From positions 1,736,001 through 1,800,000 of the forward strand of contig OY723291.1 of NCBI GenBank assembly GCA_963210315.1: 64,000 nt of DNA, given 5' to 3'. The position numbers were made by a program, and so were the translations under genes. Source of the stretch: Rhynchopus euleeides. Taxonomy: Eukaryota > Euglenozoa > Diplonemea > Diplonemida > Diplonemidae. Of this stretch, positions 33,081 to 44,500 are shown piece by piece (position 1 is the first letter of the stretch; each line of letters opens with the position of its first letter). Below the pieces are notes generated by a model that worked only from the letters and a program-made list of their open reading frames with translations, ran no database searches and was not told where the DNA came from.

Positions 33081-36000
33081 ATGAGCACCCCGAGAGGGAG
33101 GGGCGCTGTGAAGAGAACGTGCTCGGCTTGCAGTTCGTCTGACGCTTTGCTCTTCCGGGTGGAGAACCTTCCGGACTGCCTTCTCGTGGTTCTTGGTGTG
33201 AAGGCCGCGCAGCCCACCCCACAGCGACGTGGTCGCCCCCCAAAGACCGACAAGCCTCCATCCCCTCCGCCTCAGCCCCTTCTGGACCTATGCGAGCAGT
33301 GTTTGGGCAACCAGATCTCGTTGGAAACGAAGCCCCCCTGTACAAGCAAATTCTTCGGCTGTTTGCAACATGTCTCGCAGAGTAACGTGCTGTCGCCCGA
33401 CCAGCTTGCGAGGCTGGGCGTCCCGAGCTGGGTCGACCCCCGTCGTGCAGTGTGCCAGCCATGCGTCCTGAAGGTCCGGGCGGCTACGACCAAGTCGCCT
33501 CGTCGGGCGCAGACGGATGCCGACCTTCTGCTGCGTCTGGGTCTGTCATCAGAGAGCGGCATCCTGAACTACCAGCAGAGGGAGGTCCTCCACCGCCTGA
33601 TCTCCGGGGCAGAGGAGCAGCTTGGCAGGAAGCTCCAGCTTACCCTCCCTCACAGCTGCCGACGGATGCTGAAGCGGCATGCCAGTGATGCAGAACGGTG
33701 TCCTCAGAAACGGCCCCGCTTCCCCGACGGACTCACAGAGTCCGTAGTCGCGATGTACGAGGCGTACTCGCGGCAGGGGTTCAGAGCACGGCTGAAGTCG
33801 GGTGAGCGGCAGCGCTTCTTGGTGCAGAACCCTAAGAAAATTTGGGAACTGCACCAAGAAAAGCACCCTGGCTTTTCCTGTTCGCTACGGGCTTTTTATC
33901 GTCTTCGCCCCCCCCACGTGACGATAAAGAGCCGTGAGGACGGCTCTGCCTGCATGAGGCGAGTCGAGTTGCAGCTACTGTTGGAGGACTGGCAAGAACT
34001 CACACAGGCTCGCTGCTCCTGCTCTGCAACACCGCCTCAGTCAGTTGACGATCTTGTGCGTGCGTTTGTGTGCGCGACTACCCCATGCGTCTCTGCAACG
34101 CAGGTGCCCGTGCTTGACTTCACTGCTGCTTGCGCAGCGGGGGTCTGTACCGAGGATGGTTGCGGGGTGATGCCTTGGTGCCAATGCATGCCTTTATTCA
34201 ACTTTACGTGGCGAGCGGCAAAGGTGACGACCAGTGGGCCCAGCGCCACGCATGCCCAGACACTGAACCCAAACAGTGGCTACACACGATTCCCACACAC
34301 GGTTGTCTGCGGTGAGGAAAAGAGACACCCTTAGGTCTCTGCAAAAACCTGCCGCTGGTTAGCAACCTGGGGCGCCACCCCCTAAAGTGTGAGGAGACCC
34401 GGTGGCTCAAGTAGGGTTTCCGGATCCCACGCGGAGTGAGGGTAACTAGCTAGTCTTTACCCATGGGAAGACATTGTGTGTAATGCACTCCTACGTTTTT
34501 CCAACCTTTTCGGACTTTCATCCCGTCCCCCCACGTAGTGCGAGTCCTATACGCGTCCCGAACGTACTAGGGCCACTCCCACCTGTACGTTACACTGTGT
34601 GAAACAGAGACGCAACTGCGGTGGTCTGACCTCCGTCTATGACAGAAGGGAGGCGGGCTACTCCGGCCCGGAAGCCCGTGCAGGGGGTCGCCGTGGAGGA
34701 CACAGGACGAGGGGCGCCCGGCCCCCATTGGAGGTCTTGGGATCTCGGTTCTTTGGGCTCAGGGTTCCCCCTTCATAGACCAGGTCACCACCCCGGCTAT
34801 TCCGGCTCCATGCACAAGGCATTTCAGCACCGAGGTAACCACCCCACCGCTGACTCTGTTCACCCCCCGCGCAGTGCAATGCGAGGGGATTAGCAGGGGC
34901 GCCACGTGCAGGCGTCAGGCGGCTTTAACCCCCTTGGTGCCAATGCATGCCTGATCTTGTGAAGTCAGGGGTGACAGTCCGTTCCCGCCGCTTCCGTCGT
35001 GGTAAATTCCCTAGTGAAAAGGGTATTAAAACCACCATCATTGCGGAAGATGCCGATTGTGCGGCATGGCAGAAGCGTGCTGCTGTTGCGACAACCCGTT
35101 ACGTAGAGCACAAGTTCGTTCGCAACAGGCAGGACCAGGCACGGGCTCAGGGCAATGGCGCGTACTCTCTGCTTTCTGACTTTGCAGCGAGGTGGCGTCC
35201 ACGATCGGAGCGAGGACCTACCCACGCCAACTACAACCCCCGATCCACAAGTATCTTGGTCAACATGCTGCAATTCCGCCCGACTGCGATGGGTGAGCCG
35301 CATTACATTACCTACTTCGTCATCTCTCCCGTGGCAAAACAGGATCGCAACTTTGTGAATGCCGCGCATGCGAAGTTGCTCTCAAAACTTCTCTCGGACG
35401 ATGTAACCGTGACCTCTGTCTGGTCTGATGGCGGATCGCATTTCAAGTGCAGCGGCCTTGCTTCCTTTCTACAGGCGTACCCGGGTATCACAGTGAATTT
35501 CCGTGCGTCGGATCATGGCAAGGATGTCTACGACGCTGAGGGTGGGGTGCTGAAGTCCGCTGCCTCGCTGGCTAACCTCCGGTCTACGTCCCTTGCAACA
35601 CCCATCGCACATGCTGCAGCTCTGGTTGATTGGGGGAAAGAGAACTTCCGTTGCAAAGACCTTGCTGGTAATGCGTCACGGAAGGTCCTGGAGCGTGATT
35701 TCGTGTTTCTTTCCCAACAGGAGATCGCCGACTGGGCGGCATCTTCTCGCCGCTACGCGACGATGGATGGTATCCGCCTGTATCACAGCTTCTGCGCTGA
35801 CACCACTGATGGCTTCAAGGTGGTCGGCAAGAAAGTGACGTGTCCCTGCCCTCCGACAGGCTGCGATGAAGGGTGTGTGAACCTGACGAAGGGATTCAGG
35901 AAGGTTTGGGTCCCCGAGCCCTACGTGCCGACCGCGACCGTGCCGCGGCCTTCCCGGGTCCCCGAGTACCCGTCTGAGAAGCCTGCGGACGATGTCATTT

Positions 36001-36623
36001 CCGTTACTGATGAGGACAGTCGCAGCTGCACTTCTGGATCTGACGTTAACACGTACATGTCCACGAGCTGCAGCTCCGCCACTGACTCGGAGGATACACC
36101 TCACGATCCCCGCGATGCTACTGACTTTGTGTACCACCCTACGGAGGACACAGCGACCGACAACGGTACTCGCTCTTTCGTGGTGTACGACTCCGCCCCA
36201 GCGTGGGATTCGGGTCGGGGGTTGGACATGTTGTGTGCGGCACTTGCACCTTGGGGGAGTGTTGAACGGCGTGTACGTAATGTACAAGTATCCGTTGAGT
36301 GCGGTTACATTGCGCTGATTCGAGCCCAGCACCACCTCGCAGGGAAGGAGGTGACGGCCACTGCGCCCTCGAGAAAAACCATTCTGAGCTTTGCGAAAGA
36401 AGTCTTCGGTCTGTCTCATCCTCAGGTGGGGCATTTGCCAATGCTCGGCTGCCCTGAGGTTTCTGTGTGGACAGAGAAGCATCTTGGGAGTGAGGTACTC
36501 CAGTTAAATCAGGTTGATGATATTTCTCGCCTCCCTCACCGGAGCGTCGTGTACCTGGAGAACAGTAAGAAGAGGGTCGCAGGACACTTCGTGTTTGTGG
36601 TGCATGAAGAAGCAGAATCATGA
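33081..36623 (+). pseudogene. Transposase-like gene split by a 738-bp insertion
   Basis: The 5' part (33081-34193) has three CxxC pairs (CSAC, CEQC, CQPC), an AT-hook-like RRGRPPK, and a helical region with LTESVVAMYEAY. The 3' part (34953-36623) has VWSDGGSHFK (Asp codon at 35427) and later SDHGKDVYDAEGG (about 35506-35550). That SDG...FK...HGK...D..GG pattern recurs in many transposon-encoded eukaryotic proteins with a putative DDE-type nuclease, so a transposase is inferred. Both parts are in the same frame once the insertion and one 21-bp duplicate are set aside. The insertion introduces a stop at 34334, so as it stands the gene is broken. The superfamily is not assigned. Confidence 0.65.
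34194..34931. mobile_element. 738-bp insertion with 21-bp target duplication
   Basis: A 21-bp direct repeat beginning CCTTGGTGCCAATGCATG occurs at 34173-34193 and 34932-34952. The bases before and after it differ between copies, so its limits are exact. The long duplication suggests target-primed reverse transcription, but there is no poly-A tail and no terminal inverted repeat. No ORF of note. Its origin is unknown. Confidence 0.75.
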
Positions 36624-36717
36624 GGCGATTGAGCAGGAATCTCAAAAGGTCGGCTGCCCCGCCCCACCGCCCCCCTTTCCCCCAATTTGCCGCTCCTCTC
36701 CCTGCCACCACTTCCCG

Positions 36718-37021
36718 AAAAATTTCGAATTCGACATGTCCCCGGGATTTCTACTATGTCGAAGATTTCGACCATTGGGTTAAGAAAACCTAAAAATATA
36801 GGGGGGAGGTGCTGCAGGATTGCACTGAAAATTTTATCTAACTCGGTCAAAATTCCAGGCACGGGGTTTATCAGTCCAAAAGTGCCCAGGAGCCCGCAGG
36901 AGGGGGGTAAACCAAAGGGTCCCCCCTGGGGTTTTTTGACCCAAAAATTTCGAATTCGACATGTCCCCGGGATTTCTACTATGTCGAAGATTTCGACCAT
37001 TGGGTTAAGAAAACCTAAAAA
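36718..37021. repeat. Pair of 79-bp direct repeats
   Basis: A 79-bp sequence containing AATTTCGAATTCGACATG occurs at 36718-36796 and again at 36943-37021. The first copy runs straight into the 76-bp repeat at 36793-36868. Confidence 0.9.
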
Positions 37022-38723
37022 AGGTCCTGGGCACGACCTTAAACTACCTAAGACCTAGGGAAGTCGTAAAACTCAACCCCACACCCCGAGGGCTCCCCCA
37101 GGCTGGTCCGCCTGGGCAACGGGGTCCCAGTGCATAGCACGGAGCACTGGGACAAAAGAGGGTCCGCCTTTTTCCGTCAACTCTGACATGGGGAGGGACA
37201 GCTGGAGCCACTGGCGGGGTGCTGTGTTGACTTCAGGGGGCTCCCAATGTGCTTCGGCACACCGGGTTCTTGGCCTGCGGCGGCATGGTAGTCGGTCAGA
37301 GAGGCCAGCGCTTGGTCGGGGACTACTCAGAGAGGGCGTGTGCGGACTTCAGGGGGCTCCCAACGTGCATCTGCACACCGGGTTCTTGGCCTGCGGACGT
37401 AGATTGCCTAAAGGTTTAGAAACCGGCCGAGCCCGTGGGGGTGACGAACGTACTGCCGGCCCGGGATTGTCAAGGTTCTTTCCCCAGATGGCTCACCAGT
37501 ACCACCAAACCACACGGAGAGCAAAACCGCCGGGGAGGGGGTGGGGGAAGGTGGGAAGGGCGGCATGCCGAACTACAGCAAGGATGGCCAACAATGCGAT
37601 CACTGCAAACAAGGCATGGGACACAAGAGGGAAAAAAAAAATGAGCGGCCCCCAGCGAGCGAGGGGGTCCACCGAATGGGACATCTGGCAGAGGCTGCGC
37701 AAGCTCGCCCAAACATACGATGTCACCACCCACCTCCGCTACATCCCGTCGCATGTTGGGGTGGTAGGGAACGAACTTGCTGACAAGCAGGCGCAGATCG
37801 GTGCGTTCAAGCCCCAGATAGAGCCGATCAGCCTCGCGTCGGCCCGTGTCACCCTCCGCCGACACATATACAGCGGGACCACGTTGCCCCGCACAGACAG
37901 CGTGTACGCGTATCGGTCAGGAATCGGGGAGACGCGACTGCAGCGCCCTGACCTCCGCATGGAGGGCCTTACCCGCTTAGGGGAAACCACCATCCGCCGC
38001 CTCCGGGCCGACCACCACCGCCTGGTGTACGACCACGACGTCCCGGGCAGCGCACAACCACCGTGCAAACCCTGCCTGAAGCTTGCGCCGGACAGCCCCC
38101 CGCCTGGGGTCTCGCTGAAGCACCTATTCTTCGGCTGTCCCGCGACAGCGTCAGCCCGACACCACCTCACAGCCACAAGCGTGCACAACCTGCTGCTGCA
38201 CAACTGCAAGGGGGCCCTACGCTACCTGGCTGAGGCAGGGGTGACGGAGCACAGCGAGAAGGACTACCTGATCTCGTGAAACCTGCAAAAATCAACAGCG
38301 GTCAAGGGCTTCGGCCTGACACCCCAGCACCCCCCCCCCCCCCCCCCACCCCCAGACCCACGTCACTTTCCACGGGCCGCCAGGCGCGTCAGCGTCGGCG
38401 ACCGCCCGCCCCCAGTCTGAGAGGCAGCAGCCACGACTCGGCAGGAGGCGGGCACAACAAAAAAGGGAGAGTCGTCACTGTGCATATCAGCACGGTCCCG
38501 CCCTCTGAGCCAGACTAACCCGCCCATAAAGGAAAAGAGGAAGAGGCGACGTAAGGCAATGCCTCCGTGCGGCAAGGAGAACACGAAACAGCGTCCCCCC
38601 TCACCGGGGGACGCGACGAGCACGGCCAAAAATCGTTCAAATCGTTCAAAATATAGGGGGGAGGTGCTGCAGGATTGCACTGAAAATTTTATCTAACTCG
38701 GTCAAAATTCCAGGCACGGGGTT
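36793..38723. repeat. 76-bp direct repeats flanking a LINE fragment
   Basis: Identical 76-bp copies (containing GGAGGTGCTGCAGGATTGC) at 36793-36868 and 38648-38723. They bracket 1,779 bp that includes the LINE fragment, so they could be an unusually long target duplication. Confidence 0.85.
37188..38279 (+). pseudogene. LINE 3' fragment: RNase H tail plus zinc knuckle
   Basis: The open frame encodes, from about 37650, the C-terminal part of an RNase H domain (HLRYIPSHVGVVGNELADKQ, with the last catalytic Asp in LADKQ), then a long linker and a CKPC...H...C zinc motif (about 38068-38142). It stops at 38279. RT and the first three RNase H acidic residues are missing, so this is a 5'-truncated copy of a different family from the one at 1-5297. 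The 5' 400 bp of the frame is not LINE-like and holds two copies of a roughly 55-bp sequence 116 bp apart (from 37229 and 37345). C- and A-homopolymers follow the stop. Confidence 0.75.
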
Positions 38724-38760
38724 ATAATATTTACGTTCCATAATATTTACGTATACGGTA

Positions 38761-38998
38761 CATACATAGCGCAGTGTCACTTTGATTGTTTTTACGACGT
38801 TCAAAAATTGTTCAAGTTTTCCCTGATTCCATTGCGAAAAATGAGCCTGTTGCAAAGTGTCATAATGTCACTACTCTGGCTCCTCCTTCTGTGGACCGCC
38901 TGCTTGAGGACACGAGCACGCATGCCTGTTTTCGGGGGTGGGGAGTGGGGAGGGGGGTTCTTCCATGACCTCACAAATGAGACAAGGGGAAAAATCCC

Positions 38999-39031
<33 letters not shown>

Positions 39032-40166
39032 CCTCGTCCTCTTTTGACTGAAGGGGAGGTGCTACTGCCCGTGCAGGGCGACACCGCCTTAAAACTTCAT
39101 AACCACACACACACTCCCTCGTCCTCTTTTTCTTGGGATTTGCCTCCTCTGAGCCTGTAGCACACCTCTCCTCTGGCTTCGAGTTCCTACAAACTGCTGA
39201 AGCAAACCGAAGAGAGGGCAGACGGGGAGGGGTCATTTTAAAAGACATGAACGAACAATGAAGAATACCCACAGTTATTTTGTCGAAGGCCGTGTGCCAG
39301 GGAGGGGGTGGGTAGGTGGAATGTGCCTCCCCCGCCCCGCACTCATTGCAACGGCGGGAAGAACATAGTGAAAAAATTGGTTTTTTTTGGGGGGGGGGGG
39401 GGCAATCAGAGTGGGTCATGCAAAAACCACGTGTGCTAGAGCCCAAAGGGTTTGGGGTGTAGCGCACGCCGACCCTTGTTCGTCAAGACCGTGGGCTTGA
39501 GTCAGCTTGATATACCAACGTGGCGCTTCCCAGAGAACGCAGAGTTGCAATCGCCTTCTGGCAATATTATGTGAACGTTACAACTGGCGCACGCCAGGCA
39601 CGTCCTCTCACCCCCGCCTGGTGTGGTCGTCCGAGATGCCTTGAAGCAAAGACCGTTGTGGATTCAAAATGTGGTGTTCTGCGAAAAAAATGCAAATTCA
39701 GTTGTCGCAGCGGAGCAGGGTGTGTGTGAGTGGTGAGAGTTTGAAAGCGGTGTGATTGCGCCATAGGGTTGAAGGGTGGGTTACTGGCCTGCCCTACCAG
39801 GTGCCACCGACGCTTTTCAAAAAGATTCACGTTTGTGTGGGCCCAGGCGGAAAAGAACGGGCGACAGCAGCAGCAAAAAAAAAAGTCTTACTTATGAACA
39901 GCGACAGCGACAACGAAAAAGCAAAACCATCACCAAAAAAAACAAGGACCGAACTACCGACTCACTGAACCAAAGGGCCACTCATCCCCTGCCCCCGACT
40001 CGTTCTGCAAAAAAAACATGAGAGGTTTAGGTGGGCGTGTGTGATGTTTCAAACTTGGCAGGCGGAAAAAATCGTGGCGGGTTGAGAGGGGTGGGGGGGG
40101 GGGGGGGTCTGGGGGGGCGTGTTGTGTGTGTGGGCGGATGTGCACGGCAAAAAAAAACATACCAAG
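38761..40166. other. Intergenic, no gene recognised
   Basis: Contains a C(17) run followed by (AC)n near 38996-39028, and a repeated CACACACTCCCTCGTCCTCT motif (39018-39040 and 39105-39128). No coding ORF. Confidence 0.6.
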
Positions 40167-41161
40167 TTTGGTGCCCCTGATTTACCCCTTTTTCACTACG
40201 CACAAACTACGCAATCTGGGGGGGGGGTCTCGCTTTTTGGTCCCCCCCCAGTTTTTTTTGGTCCCCCTTTCTGTGTGGCTACTGAGACAGGACTGGAGGC
40301 ACTGCGCTGACCGAGCAAAAAATTATTGCCAGAACTCACTATACACCGTACGAAAGAACGCACGACATGTGGGGCGGGACTCCAGAAACACCTGGGCAAG
40401 GTTGCCCCATGCCCAGAAACACCTGAGAAGGAAGTGAGTTCCAGGAGCCGCGTAGAACACCCTCGAGATTGTGAATGATGATACGATCACAGCCTTCAGG
40501 GCGATGCGAGGTGCCACCCTGAAGGTGGCCCTTGACATCAAGGAGAGCGTCGGCCGAGGGGTCGACGAAAAGCTGAAGAAGGCGCTACTGGCACTGGATC
40601 CCGCGGGGTATACGGAGGTCACCGCCACACAGGCAACCTCCGCTGACAACGTCCAGGAGACGTTATCCGAGGGGATCACAACGGCACTAGAGATCTGTGT
40701 CACGGGATCCAGGCGCCCACTCTCCCTCGACGGTCTGGGGATTGTTGTTGGGTATGGTGTCGTTTCCTGCAGCTGCAAAAAAGCGTAGCAACTGTGCTTC
40801 CTTCTTCCTTAATGATGCGTTGACGCTTCCACCCGGAGGAGCTGAAGCAGGCACCGCTTAATGATGCGTTGATGCTTCCACCCGACGAGCTGAAGCAGGC
40901 ACCGCGCCAAAGGGCACCCCCAAAGAGACCTGCAAAGACTGCGTCGAAACCCGCACCGAAGGCTGCCAGCGCTGCAGCACCTGAAGAACCTGCAGCACCT
41001 GAAGCGCCTGCACCCTCACTGACCCCGGAACAGCAAGAACTCCTTGAGTTTGGGGTCCCGGCATAGAGACAGAGAATGGCTGAGTAAATCAAAAAATGAG
41101 ACCCCCCCCCCCTTTTCACTACGCACAAACTACGCAATATGGGGTCGTCAGGGGCACCAAA
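40167..41161. mobile_element. Small TIR-bounded element, about 1 kb
   Basis: The ends are a perfect 14-bp inverted repeat TTTGGTGCCCCTGA (40167-40180, complement at 41148-41161). Just inside each end is the same subterminal block: CACTACGCACAAACTACGCAAT plus a G-rich GGGTCTC run. In the two arms these two parts are arranged differently relative to the ends. I see no convincing target duplication. The interior holds the ORFs described separately. Confidence 0.6.
40456..41066 (+). CDS. Element-borne ORFs, function unknown
   Basis: A frame open from 40456 to 40788 (first ATG 40504) encodes a charged, Ala/Thr-rich segment. A second frame from about 40869 to 41066 encodes a Lys/Ala/Pro-rich tail ending in LTPEQQELLEFGVPA. 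Between them is a 49-bp tandem duplication (40810-40858 and 40859-40907). A GTATGG at 40752 matches this genome's 5' splice-site pattern, so the two could be exons of one gene, but no acceptor is convincing. It lies wholly within the TIR element at 40167-41161. Not recognised. Confidence 0.35.
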
Positions 41162-41507
41162 GTTCAGAAGGAAAAGACCCAAACAAAAAGACACACACAC
41201 GACTCCAAAACTGGCAAGAGAGAAAAAAAACGAGTGGTTTTTTTATATTGTGATATCCCCTTTTTTTTGGCAAATCCCTTGCAAAAATGAAAAATATCAG
41301 ACACGCACACGCTCCCCCCCCCACCCACTCCCTCTGCTCCTCCCCTCCGCCCTCACTGCACCCTGCTCGTTGTTTGGTGCATTGACACTCCTCTAAACGA
41401 TGCGATGACACCACACATACCCACCTGTTGCAGGCGGCAGAGCCTTTCACATCTCTGTCTCCCTGGGCGACCCAGGTGTGAACCACCGGCTGGAGCGCCC
41501 TCCGACT

Positions 41508-44500
41508 ATGACGATGTCCATGCGGGGATGCCTTGTGGCCGCGCTTGCCTGGAGCTGCGCAGCGCTGCCCGAGCCTCCGAGCGGAAAGATGTGGCAGCCC
41601 GTGGATGCACTGTCTGACGAGTTCAACGAGTTTGATGGGGCGAAATGGCAGAAGGGGCACCCGTATTGGACAGGGCGGTCTCCCAGCCAATTTAGCGACG
41701 AAAGCTTGACGTGGGAGGGTGGGGATATGCGCATCACCGCCAGGCAGAAGCGTTTGGACCGGAAAGGGGACTGGATCTGGACTGGCTGCCTGACGTCGCA
41801 GAGGCAGAGCTTCACGAAGGGGATGTATGCCGAGGCGCGCATCAAGAATGCGGACACGTCGATTGTTTCGTCGTTTTGGATGCAGGGGAAGTACAGCGAG
41901 ATCGACGTGATCGAGAATTTCGGGGAAGTCAAGAACAGCAAGTGGAGCTACCTCGACTCGACGATGATGATGAACACGCACTACTTCAAGGATGGGTGGG
42001 CGAACGACAAGATTACCCCCAAGCACTACAAGAACCCTGGCGGTGTCGGGAACTCGGAGGAGTTTGCTGTGTACGGTGTGTGGTGGAAGGACAGCCGCAA
42101 CATTGTCTGGTACAGGGACGGGAAGCCGACTGCAGAGGTGACGCTGCCATACGACTTCAACGAGCCTATGTACATGTTCTTCGACATGGAGGCGTTCTCG
42201 TGGGGGCCGGGCTTTCCTGACAACGCCCACCTCGCCAACTTCGAGAAGAGCAGTGCGTACTACGACTGGGTGCACACGTACCAGCTTGCCAGCGGTTCTG
42301 CGACAACACCCAGCCCGAGGCCGACGCCCACGCCACCACTGACCCCAGTGCCGACATCGCAGCCAGCAACCAGCGGGGTTGTGGACATTCCTGGGCGGTT
42401 CGAGGCCGAGGCATACTCGAGCATGAGTGGGGTGAGAACCACATCGTCGGGGGACATCGGAGGCGGGCTGCTCGTCGGCTGGATTGACGAAGGTGACTGG
42501 ATGGAGTACGACGCCAGAGTGTCGGTGGCTCAGTGGTACCCAATTGTGCTGAGAGTGGCGAGCATGGTGTCTGGCGGGTTCGTCACCCTCTTCACACACG
42601 GGACAAACAGGATCGCGACCGCCTCTATTCCAAACACAGGGGGGTGGAAGAAGTGGACCGAGGTGCGCACACGGGCATACTTGAGGCCGGGGAAGCACAA
42701 CACCCGCATCCGTTCGGACGGGCAGTCGTACAACTTGAACTGGTTCACTGTTGGGGACGTTCCGAGCACCCAGCCAGTCAGCACCCCGACTCCACCTGCG
42801 ATCACGCCAACACCGCCGGTCAGCACGCCGACACCACCTGCTAGCACACCAGTGCCACCCGCAGTGACAGAGACGCCGCGGAGCCAGGGGCCGTGCCAGT
42901 GCCAGGGTGCATCGCCCATTACGCTCGCAGCCACAAGTGCGTTTGGACAGTTGTCAGTGGCCGGGTTCGCCCCCGCGTACGTTGATGGCGGAAGGAAGGC
43001 TGTTGCAATCGATGCTGCTCGATACAAAGACAAGTTCGCAGCGGCGTCAACCACATTCAGCGGCCCCACTGGGGTCTATGATGTCGTGCTGGGCACTCTG
43101 ACTGAAAGAGACGGGGAGAGCTCGTACCGAGTGACAGTGAACGGGAAGCAGCTGAATCTCAAGCAGAACCGTGAGACGTCGACTGACTACACAGCACACA
43201 CGCTTGAATGGCGCAACGTGCAGGTTTCCGCAGGGGACAGTATCCAGATCGAATTCTCTTCTCACACGAACGGTAAGATTGCCGAAGGAAGCGGTACGGC
43301 CTATTCGAGGGGGCGGTGGACGGAGGTTGTGTTTACGTGTGTCTCAACGTGCGGAGGTGGGGAACCAACAGCACAACCTGTCGCACCAACAGCACAGCCT
43401 GTTGCACCGGTGGACCCTGTGATGGTAGAAGCCGAGGCGTACTCCAAGATGCAGGGCGTGAAGACGCAAGCGACGACGGACAACGGAGGTGGTCAGAACG
43501 TTGGATGGATTGACAGCGGGGACTGGATGGAATACACGGTGACTGTCGCAAGTGCTGGAACCTACGACTTCTCGCTTCGTGTGGCGACCATTCACTTTGG
43601 GGCGGAGCTGAGCATCAACCGGGGAGGGGCGAGGATTGCATTCGCGACTGTTCCCAACACCGGCGGGTGGCAAACGTGGACAACCGTGGTGACTTCCGGG
43701 GAGCTCAAGGCTGGTGCCAACGCCATTCGGATCACATCCGAGGATGCCGCAGGTTGGAACATCAACTGGTTTTCCGTCGTGCTGCAGGGTACGAGCCCCT
43801 GGGGTGCCGGTGACAGATGCGCCGTGCACAGGTGGGTCGGCGTTCGTGGAGCAGGACGGGTACTTGGTTGTGGAGGCCGAGGACACAAAGATGGCTTCTG
43901 GCTGGCAGGTGGCCGACGTGTTTTCAGAGGAGGCGCTTGGGAAGGGGCACGTGGTGTACAGTGGGCCGAACCACATGCAGTCGCAGGACAGCGCAACAAC
44001 GTTGAAATACGCGATTCAGATCACGAACCCGGGGACCTATCAGTTCAGGTGGCGGTCGAGGAACGGGAAATCTGCTGCGGCTGCCGATGCCGAGAACGAC
44101 AGCTGGCTGAAGATTGAGGCGGACGACTACTACGGGGTGCTGGGAACGGAGAGAGTGCCTATTGGCAACCACTATGCCAAGGTGTGGATCCAGAACATGA
44201 AGCAGTGGTCGTGGAACTGCAGAGGGGAGCACGCTGGCAAAAACGGGTTCGACATATTTGCCACCTTCGACATATTTGCCACCAACAAGGCGGGGCTGTA
44301 CTCCGTGACGATCTCTGCGCGGTCGAAGGGTCATGTGATTGACAGGTTTGCCTTGTACAAGTCCGGGAAGGGGAGCGTGGCTACCAGCGACTCGACTGCG
44401 AGCACCAAGATCGGAGGGTGTGGGCAACCTGGCGGGAACCCGACGCCGAGCCCGAGCCCGCCGACACAAGGTTCCGGGATAGTTCAGATCAGCGGGGAGT

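Larger units (their letters stand above)
31946..38760. mobile_element. Mobile-element island bounded by 36-bp inverted repeats
   Basis: Left end 31946-31981 and right end 38725-38760 are inverted copies matching at 35 of 36 positions; they read TACCGTATACGTAAATATT inward. The outermost bases are TA on both sides, as for elements that duplicate TA. Inside lie extra copies of GTAAATATTATGGAACG in both orientations (31982-32220), a transposase-like ORF in two pieces (33081-34193 and 34953-36623), a 738-bp insertion and a LINE fragment. A motif near the left end (AACCCTGTGCCTGGAA, about 32247) also recurs inverted near 36854. The reading as one composite element is inference, since inverted MITE copies could give the same picture. 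Confidence 0.55.

Noticed and set aside
41478..41507. GTG start at 41478 for the glycosidase
   Set aside because: This is a eukaryotic gene; the ATG at 41508 gives a good signal peptide directly.
43811..44117. C-terminal tail of the GH16 ORF in its original frame
   Set aside because: After the homopolymer shift this frame gives Arg/Gly-rich nonsense, whereas the neighbouring frame carries recognisable domains.
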